From NCBI RefSeq assembly GCF_002432125.1, contig NZ_DJFS01000093.1:7164-14986 (forward strand): 7,823 bases of DNA. Reading direction: 5' to 3'. Within the stretch, counting starts at the first letter, position 1, and each line of letters begins with the position of its first letter. Origin of the DNA: Brevundimonas sp. UBA5866. GTDB taxonomy: Bacteria; Pseudomonadota; Alphaproteobacteria; Caulobacterales; Caulobacteraceae. A program made the position numbers and the translations under genes. Under the pieces are notes generated by a model. It was given only the letters and a program-made list of their open reading frames with translations. It ran no database searches and was not told where the DNA came from. This document shows positions 1-4,401 of the stretch, one piece after another.

Positions 1-1037
1 ATGGCCACCAGGGCTTCGGTCTGGTTGATAACCAGATAGCCGCCCGATTTTAGCGGAACCACCGGCTGGTGGATCTGCGTCAGCACTTCTTCGATGCCGT
101 TCGAGGCGAACAGCGGACGGGTGCCTTGGTACAGGTGGATCTTCTTGGCCTGCGACGGCATCAGCACGCGCATGAAGTCACGCGCCTGTTTGAAGCCTTC
201 GATGCCTTCGACCTGAATGCCGTCGAAATCCTTGTCGTACATGTCGCGCACGGCGCGGCGGACAAGGTTTTCTTCTTCATAGATGACGGCAGGAGCCGTC
301 GATTTCAGCGTCGTCTCGCGGATCGTCGACCACAGACGCAGCAGGTATTCATAGTCGCGCTTGATCTCGGCACGGGTGCGCTTGGCCCCCGCGGTACGGA
401 TGATCAGGCCCATGCCTTCGGGCACCTTCAGAGCCGCAGCGGCAGCTTTCAGGCGGCGGCGGTCCGATGTGTTGGTGATCTTGCGGCTGATACCGCCGCC
501 CTTGCCGGTGTTCGGCATCAGGACGCAGTAACGGCCAGCCAGCGACAGCCAGGTGGTCAGGGCCGCGCCCTTGGCACCGCGCTCGTCCTTGACGACCTGC
601 ACCAGCAGGACCTGACGGCGCTTGATGACGTCCTGAATCTTATAGCGACGCATCAGGCGGCGCTTCAGACGTTCCTCGTCGGCCAGACGGCCTTCGGCGT
701 CGGCTTCGTCGTCCGCGTGTTCGCGGCCCAGATCGTCGTCGTCCTCGTCCTCGTCACCGGCTTCAGCCATGATGGCTTCGCGGTCGGCGACCGGGATTTG
801 GTAGTAATCCGGATGGATTTCGTTGAAGGCGAGGAAACCGTGACGGTTGCCGCCATATTCAACAAAGGCTGCCTGAAGGCTCGGCTCTACGCGCGTAACC
901 TTGGCGAGGTAGATGTTGCCGCGGAGCTGGCGTCGGCCGCGGGATTCAAAGTCGAATTCCTCAACCTGGCGGCCGTCCACGATAGCGACGCGCGTTTCTT
1001 CCGCGTGCGCCGCATCGATCAGCATTGTCTTGGACAT
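1..1037 (-). CDS. rne: Ribonuclease E, N-terminal 345 residues (partial; continues past the left edge)
   Basis: RNase E is the essential endoribonuclease that starts mRNA decay, matures rRNA and tRNA, and scaffolds the degradosome. Reading the minus strand from ATG at 1037 gives MSKTMLIDAAHAEETRVAIV, the typical alphaproteobacterial start. The S1 RNA-binding domain spans about residues 35-150; the RNA-contacting Phe pair is F58 and F68. It is interrupted by a very acidic insert at about 91-123. The 5'-sensor region follows, with IIRTAG at 212-217 matching the R169/T170 5'-monophosphate pocket of E. coli. The last visible part, GGYLVINQTEALVA, leads into the DNase I-like catalytic domain, whose Asp residues lie outside the window, as do the zinc link and the degradosome-binding tail. 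The RBS is weak (only GAGA-like bases before the ATG). A long leader precedes the gene. The family call is very secure. Confidence 0.97.
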   Translation of the reverse strand, partial: MSKTMLIDAAHAEETRVAIVDGRQVEEFDFESRGRRQLRGNIYLAKVTRVEPSLQAAFVEYGGNRHGFLAFNEIHPDYYQIPVADREAIMAEAGDEDEDDDDLGREHADDEADAEGRLADEERLKRRLMRRYKIQDVIKRRQVLLVQVVKDERGAKGAALTTWLSLAGRYCVLMPNTGKGGGISRKITNTSDRRRLKAAAAALKVPEGMGLIIRTAGAKRTRAEIKRDYEYLLRLWSTIRETTLKSTAPAVIYEEENLVRRAVRDMYDKDFDGIQVEGIEGFKQARDFMRVLMPSQAKKIHLYQGTRPLFASNGIEEVLTQIHQPVVPLKSGGYLVINQTEALVA

Positions 1038-1098
1038 GTAGGGTGGTCTCTCTAAGGCGCGCCAGCCCGTGCCCCGCGAGGTTTCTCGCATGGATTGA

Positions 1099-1113
1099 CC
1101 CCGTCAGCAGGGG
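1099..1113 (-). promoter_or_regulatory. CCCC/GGGG stem close to the rne start
   Basis: A four-pair CCCC/GGGG stem with a seven-base loop lies about 60 nt before the rne ATG. It is short and only suggestive alone, but with the stems upstream it points to a folded leader. Confidence 0.2.
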
Positions 1114-1155
1114 AGCGGCTCGCCGAATGTGGATGGGGCCACGCGCGCACATCGT

Positions 1156-1177
1156 CGACTCGCGGAACGCGAGGTCG
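1156..1177 (-). promoter_or_regulatory. Stable stem-loop in the rne leader
   Basis: Bases 1156-1164 pair with 1168-1177, giving nine base pairs with one bulged G at 1174 and a three-base loop at 1165-1167. This is the strongest stem in the gap, about 120 nt before the rne start. It is a candidate for the kind of leader structure through which RNase E controls its own mRNA. The pairing is seen; the function is inferred. Confidence 0.35.
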
Positions 1178-1353
1178 GCATTCATTTGCCGGACGGTGAC
1201 GCAGGCTTTTTGGCCCATGGGTTCTGTCGGTCCGGGGATTGGTCGCGCCAGCATTAAAGAGGCTGCGGTCCAAACCCGCTTGATCCTAGGGCAACAGGCC
1301 GTAGCCAGAATGCCGTCGGAATAGGGTGAATAAAACTAGCGTGCCGCGAGGAG

Positions 1354-1368
1354 GGCGTGCCCGACGCC
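1354..1368 (-). promoter_or_regulatory. Small GC-rich hairpin in the rne leader
   Basis: GGCGT and ACGCC form a perfect 5-bp stem around a 5-base loop. It is short, and such stems are common in GC-rich DNA, so it matters mainly as part of the series of stems across this leader. Confidence 0.25.
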
Positions 1369-1383
1369 GCACAGGGGCGTAGG

Positions 1384-1397
1384 CGCGATCGGTCGCG
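1384..1397 (-). promoter_or_regulatory. Hairpin at the predicted 5' end of the rne leader
   Basis: A perfect 5-bp inverted repeat (CGCGA/TCGCG) closes a 4-base loop. If rne transcription starts near 1399, this stem sits at the extreme 5' end of the mRNA, where it could hinder 5'-end-dependent decay. The repeat is seen directly; the role is inferred and depends on the start site. Confidence 0.3.
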
Positions 1398-1405
1398 GTC
1401 GATCA

Positions 1406-1434
1406 AACATAGGCGCCATTCTGACAAAATGCAA
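1406..1434 (-). promoter_or_regulatory. Candidate sigma-70-type promoter for rne
   Basis: On the minus strand, TTGCAT (1434-1429) is followed by a 17-base spacer and TATGTT (1411-1406). This is a good housekeeping-type promoter spacing inside the AT-rich part of the gap. It predicts transcription starting near 1399 and an rne leader of about 360 nt. A long leader fits the self-regulated rne of other bacteria, where the 5' UTR senses RNase E activity, but that link is inference. The Caulobacter-style consensus (TTGACGS, N10-14, GCTANAWC) is not matched well. Confidence 0.35.
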
Positions 1435-1523
1435 AACGATTGCGCGTTTCCTTATCTTTACGGAATCCTTAACGGTCAGCCTCTAGGTTAACCGTCCAAG
1501 ATGTGAAGGAGTCCGTCTGGTCA

Positions 1524-2735
1524 ATGCGCGTTCTGTGGCGTGAGGGTCTTACGCGTTGGGGACTGCGGGAATGGTCGCTGACCGCTCTGGCGGCAGTGGT
1601 CATGCTTGCGGCCGTGCTGGCGGCTGGTCTGAATCTGGCTGTCGGCTCCGATATTCAGGTGCATTCGATCCGTTTTGGCGGTGACGCCCAGCGTACCCGC
1701 GTGGTGATCGATCTGGACCGCGAAACCCGCGGTCGGGTGCTTCAGGACGGTTCTACGGGCAAGGTCAGCGTGGCGCTGGCCAATATCGATCCGGGACGCG
1801 GACTTTCGGGCAATGGCTCGGGTCTTGTCAGTGCCTATCAATTGGAAAGCGGCTCGGGCGGTACGCGCGTCAATCTGGATCTGGCGCGCGGAGCGTCCAT
1901 CGAGCGACGTTTCCTTTTGCCGCCGGGCGATGGCGTGTCGCACTATCGCTATGTCATCGACCTCAAGGCCAATGGAGCCGCCGAAGCGCCGGTAGCGACG
2001 TCGCGTCGTCCGCAGCCGCGTGCCGAGAAGCCGTTGATCGTGATCGATGCCGGTCACGGTGGACGTGATCCGGGCGCGCGCGGTCAGGATGTCTGGGAAA
2101 AGACGATCACGCTGGCGGCGGCCCGGGAGCTGAAGGCGGCGCTGGAGCGGACCGGTCGCTATCGTGTGCGCCTGACGCGCGATGCCGATGTCTATGTCGC
2201 GCATAATCGCCGTGTGCAGATCGCCCGCGATGCCGGTGCCGACCTGTTCATCTCTCTCCACGCCGATGCCGGTTCGGATCCTGCATTGCGCGGGGCCTCG
2301 ATTTATACCCTGTCCGAGCAGGGGGCCGGTCGCGCTGTGCGCGAGTTCACGGCCAATGACGACTGGCAGCGCAACCTGCGCCTGCCGGGGCGTGATGCTT
2401 CGGTGGACCGTATCCTGCTGGACATGACCCAACGCGCGACCCAGAACCGCTCGGCCCAGTTTGCCCGTGTCCTGCTGACGCATCTTGAGGCCGATAATCA
2501 CCCGATGCTGCGCCACAGCCACCGCGCGGCGGGCCTGGCGGTCCTGCTGGCTCCGGATGTGCCCGCGGTGCTGGTGGAGATGGGCTTCATCACCAACCCT
2601 GAGGATGGACGCCTTTTGACGGATGAACGCGCCCGACGCCGCCTGATGCGCACTGTCGCCGAGGGGATCGACCGCTATTTCCGTGAACCTGCGGCGGCCG
2701 TCCGTGTCGCCGGAACGGGATCCCAGGGCGGCTGA
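1524..2735 (+). CDS. amiC: Periplasmic N-acetylmuramoyl-L-alanine amidase (AMIN + Amidase_3)
   Basis: This zinc enzyme cuts the bond between N-acetylmuramic acid and the stem peptide of peptidoglycan, splitting the septum during cell separation. From ATG 1524 it has 403 residues. A hydrophobic segment at about 17-41 is a signal peptide or anchor, an AMIN targeting domain covers about 44-147, and Amidase_3 runs from about 170 to the end. Visible metal and catalytic residues are His178 (DAGHGG), Glu192 (WEKTITL), His246 (SLHADAG) and Glu352 (VEMGFITNPED). An insert at about 264-315 matches the helix that blocks the active site in activator-dependent amidases (EnvC/NlpD in E. coli, DipM in Caulobacter). 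ATG 1524 was chosen because AAGGAG (1506-1511) precedes it, although its 12-nt spacing is long. GTG 1503 in the same frame has no RBS, and the AAGGAG would lie inside its coding region. A terminator follows, so this gene ends its transcript. Confidence 0.93.
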   Translation: MRVLWREGLTRWGLREWSLTALAAVVMLAAVLAAGLNLAVGSDIQVHSIRFGGDAQRTRVVIDLDRETRGRVLQDGSTGKVSVALANIDPGRGLSGNGSGLVSAYQLESGSGGTRVNLDLARGASIERRFLLPPGDGVSHYRYVIDLKANGAAEAPVATSRRPQPRAEKPLIVIDAGHGGRDPGARGQDVWEKTITLAAARELKAALERTGRYRVRLTRDADVYVAHNRRVQIARDAGADLFISLHADAGSDPALRGASIYTLSEQGAGRAVREFTANDDWQRNLRLPGRDASVDRILLDMTQRATQNRSAQFARVLLTHLEADNHPMLRHSHRAAGLAVLLAPDVPAVLVEMGFITNPEDGRLLTDERARRRLMRTVAEGIDRYFREPAAAVRVAGTGSQGG

Positions 2736-2756
2736 GCGCGCCTCTGAAGGATAAAG

Positions 2757-2795
2757 AAAAGGGCCACCCGATCTGCTGTCGGGTGGCCCTTTTTT
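2757..2795. terminator. Strong bidirectional Rho-independent terminator
   Basis: A perfect 11-bp GC-rich stem (2761-2771 with 2779-2789) encloses a 7-base loop and is followed on the plus strand by six T. On the minus strand it is followed by TTTTCTTT, so it can stop transcription from both sides. It lies between the stops of the convergent amiC and NYN genes (22 nt after one, 17 nt before the other). Confidence 0.93.
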
Positions 2796-2811
2796 AATGA
2801 TTTCTGCCTGC

Positions 2812-3357
2812 TTAGCGTTCGCGGTTGAAGGCGGGCTTGGGCTTGGAGAACTCGTTCATGATGTCGGCCAGATCGAGGAACTCGTCGGCTTGACGGCGCA
2901 GGTCGTCGCTGATCTGCGGCGGCTGGCTCTTGGTGGTGGAGACCACCGTAACGCGCACGCCCTTGGCCTGAACGGCCTGGACCAGACGTTTGAAGTCACC
3001 GTCGCCCGAGAACAGGACGACTTCGTCCAGATGCGGAGCAAGCTCCAGCATGTCCACGGCGATCTCGACATCCATATTGCCCTTGGTGCGGGTGTGGCCC
3101 TGGGCATCGGTAAAGCGACGCACCGGTTTGGTCATCACCGTGAAGCCGTTATAATCCAGCCAGTCCACCAGCGGACGCACGGGAGAGAACTCCTCGCCCT
3201 CGACAATGGCCGTATAGTAGTAGCTGCGGATCAAGCGCGCATCACGACCGAAAAAATCCGACAGTTTGCGGAAATCCAGATCGACGTTGAGGGATCGTGC
3301 CGCCGAATAGAGGTTGGCACCGTCAATAAAAAGCGCAATGCGGGTGGGGGACGTCAT
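2812..3357 (-). CDS. NYN domain (LabA/DUF88-like) predicted ribonuclease
   Basis: NYN proteins are PIN-like metal-dependent nucleases; bacterial members are thought to act on RNA, but this subfamily's substrate is not established. The 181-residue protein is almost entirely the domain. ALFIDGANLY near the start gives Asp12 and Asn15, the middle segment has Asp96 and Asp102, and LFSGDGDF gives Asp119 and Asp121. Together these form the expected acidic metal site, so it should be active. The C-terminus (about 150-181) is charged and helical, ending NRER. There is no signal peptide, so it should be cytoplasmic. ATG 3357 was chosen because AGGA sits 9 nt upstream. The frame stays open to 3519, but using that would overlap folK heavily and lacks an RBS. 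It is divergent from folK with only a 27-base gap, so each promoter probably lies in or beside the other gene. The domain call is firm; the biological role is unknown. Confidence 0.92.
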   Translation of the reverse strand: MTSPTRIALFIDGANLYSAARSLNVDLDFRKLSDFFGRDARLIRSYYYTAIVEGEEFSPVRPLVDWLDYNGFTVMTKPVRRFTDAQGHTRTKGNMDVEIAVDMLELAPHLDEVVLFSGDGDFKRLVQAVQAKGVRVTVVSTTKSQPPQISDDLRRQADEFLDLADIMNEFSKPKPAFNRER

Positions 3358-3384
3358 CAATATAGATCCTGATAAAAAGGCATT

Positions 3385-3942
3385 TTGGTTTTGAGTGCGC
3401 AAAATCCACCCGCAAGGGAAGCGGGCGATCTCGCTGATGCAGTCATCGTCGCACTTGGGGCGAATGACAAGGGGCAGTTTGAAACCTGCCAATCCGCTCT
3501 TGATCAAGCTTTGCAGCATTTAGAGGGGCATGGATGCTGGATTCTGGCGCGCTCCGACTGGTGGGAATCCGCGGCCTGGCCCAATCCCGAGGACCCGCCC
3601 TTCATCAATGGTGTGGTGATCGTTGGTACGGATCTGGGACCCAAAGCGCTTATGGGGGTGTTGTCGCGAATCGAAGACGACCTTGGACGTGTCCGTTCCG
3701 TGCGCAATGCGCCGCGTACACTTGATCTGGATCTTATCGCCTATGGGCGGATTGCAGGTGATCTGGACGGGCTGATCCTGCCGCATCCCAGAGCAGGCGA
3801 GAGGCTCTTTGTGATGGGGCCGCTGGCGCAGATCGCCCCGTTGTGGCGTCACCCGGTTCTGGACGCGACGGCGCAGGAATTGGCTTCAACAGCTAGCGTC
3901 GGCCGCGATGCCCGGCCCGTCAAAAAGGATCGGCACGGCTAA
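3385..3942 (+). CDS. folK: 2-amino-4-hydroxy-6-hydroxymethyldihydropteridine pyrophosphokinase (HPPK)
   Basis: FolK transfers pyrophosphate from ATP to 6-hydroxymethyl-7,8-dihydropterin, the step before dihydropteroate synthase in folate synthesis. Numbered from TTG 3385 (185 aa), it shows the opening strand VIVALGAND, the pterin-site motif FING at 73-76, the HPPK signature APRTLDLDLIAYG at 109-121 with Mg-binding Asp114 and Asp116, and PHPRAGERLFVMGPL at 133-147. Length is normal to slightly long, with a short basic C-terminal tail. No ATG lies near the start. TTG 3385 is 4 nt and TTG 3391 is 10 nt after an AAAAAGG (3374-3380). I give the longer form, but 3391 has the more usual spacing and is about equally likely. 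The other folate genes are not adjacent in this window. It is the first gene of the plus-strand cluster. Confidence 0.93.
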   Translation: MVLSAQNPPAREAGDLADAVIVALGANDKGQFETCQSALDQALQHLEGHGCWILARSDWWESAAWPNPEDPPFINGVVIVGTDLGPKALMGVLSRIEDDLGRVRSVRNAPRTLDLDLIAYGRIAGDLDGLILPHPRAGERLFVMGPLAQIAPLWRHPVLDATAQELASTASVGRDARPVKKDRHG

Positions 3943-3981
3943 AAACTGTCGGATTTCCTGCCTAAAGCCGGTCTGTTGGCG

Positions 3982-4010
3982 TTGCACAATCGGTGCCGCT
4001 TCTATATTTT
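3982..4010 (+). promoter_or_regulatory. Candidate promoter for rpoZ-spoT
   Basis: TTGCAC (3982-3987) is followed by an AT-rich block, TCTATATTTT, offering TATTTT at a 17-base spacing or TATATT at 15. The block stands out in a GC-rich background and lies just upstream of rpoZ, giving a leader of about 25-30 nt. It suggests rpoZ-spoT can be transcribed independently of folK. The pattern match is moderate. Confidence 0.35.
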
Positions 4011-4041
4011 GTATGGTTCTCCCTGTCGCCCGAGGAATTTC

Positions 4042-4401
4042 ATGGCCCGCGTCACTGTCGAAGATTGCATCGAAAAGGTGCCGAACCGCTTTGGTCTGGT
4101 TCTGCTGGCCGGTCACCGCGCGCGCAGCATCGCCAACGGTGCTCCGCTGACCGTCGACCGCGACAATGACAAGAACCCTGTCGTTGCCCTGCGCGAACTG
4201 GCGGATGAGACCGTCCTGCCGAATGACCTGCACGAAAACATCATCACCACCCTGCAGCGCGTCGATGAACGCACCGAGGCTGAGGATGAAGCCGAAGTCG
4301 TGGCCCTGCTGGCCGAGCCGCAGCACATGAACATGGCTGAGGCTGAACTGATCCGCGCGCTGCAAAGCGACCGCGACGGTGGTCAGGAGGAACGCTACTG
4401 A
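4042..4401 (+). CDS. rpoZ: DNA-directed RNA polymerase omega subunit
   Basis: Omega (119 aa) helps fold and hold the beta' subunit in RNA polymerase and contributes to ppGpp binding site 1. The N-terminus MARVTVEDCIEKVPNRFGLV and the block DKNPVVALREL at 43-53 are the family hallmarks. Ala2 and Arg3 correspond to the omega residues that contact ppGpp in E. coli. The C-terminal half (about 75-119) is acidic and less conserved, as usual in alphaproteobacteria. GAGGA at 4032-4036 lies 5 nt before the ATG, which fixes the start; the same frame extends upstream without a good start. Its TGA stop (4399-4401) overlaps the proposed CTG start of spoT, and its last codons carry that gene's Shine-Dalgarno sequence. 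Confidence 0.96.
   Translation: MARVTVEDCIEKVPNRFGLVLLAGHRARSIANGAPLTVDRDNDKNPVVALRELADETVLPNDLHENIITTLQRVDERTEAEDEAEVVALLAEPQHMNMAEAELIRALQSDRDGGQEERY
4385..4401 (+). promoter_or_regulatory. Perfect Shine-Dalgarno and CTGA stop/start overlap deciding the spoT start
   Basis: AGGAGG (4385-4390), a full match to the anti-Shine-Dalgarno, is followed after 7 nt by CTG (4398-4400), whose TG are the first two bases of the rpoZ TGA stop. No ATG, GTG or TTG lies at a usable distance in any frame. The geometry is that of an ATGA overlap with C in place of the first A. Confidence 0.65.

Larger units (their letters stand above)
1038..1502. other. Long intergenic region between divergent rne and amiC
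   Basis: This stretch of about 465 bases has no convincing gene. Short open frames occur on both strands, but none has a recognisable protein or good RBS. Positions 1038-1400 are GC-rich with several inverted repeats and fit a transcribed rne 5' leader. Positions 1401-1475 are distinctly richer in A and T, as expected for promoter DNA serving both divergent genes. GANTC motifs, the sequence of the alphaproteobacterial CcrM methylase, lie at 1157-1161 and 1463-1467. I see no tRNA and no known riboswitch core. Confidence 0.7.

Noticed and set aside
69..1055. Long plus-strand open frame (328 codons) opposite rne
   Set aside because: It is the antisense shadow of a GC-rich gene. The minus strand reads as a clear RNase E throughout, and the plus-strand protein resembles nothing known.
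1025..1324. Short open frames on both strands of the rne-amiC gap as possible small proteins
   Set aside because: They lack good ribosome sites, have Arg/Pro/Ala-rich random-looking composition, overlap each other, and fit better as non-coding leader DNA.
1469..1493. Pair of TTAAC motifs before amiC as a CtrA binding site
   Set aside because: The two TTAA elements are 19 bp apart, not the 11 bp of TTAA-N7-TTAA, so at most they are half-sites found by chance.
1521..2522. Minus-strand open frame of 333 codons opposite amiC
   Set aside because: Antisense shadow; the plus strand carries all the amidase motifs and a Shine-Dalgarno sequence.
3358..3519. Upstream extension of the NYN frame to 3519
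   Set aside because: It would overlap folK antisense, lacks a Shine-Dalgarno sequence and adds residues foreign to NYN proteins; AGGA just before ATG 3357 fixes the start.
3976..4041. Upstream extension of the rpoZ frame to 3976
   Set aside because: The added residues are not omega-like and would cover the AT-rich promoter-like block; GAGGA 5 nt before ATG 4042 and the MARVTV start are decisive.
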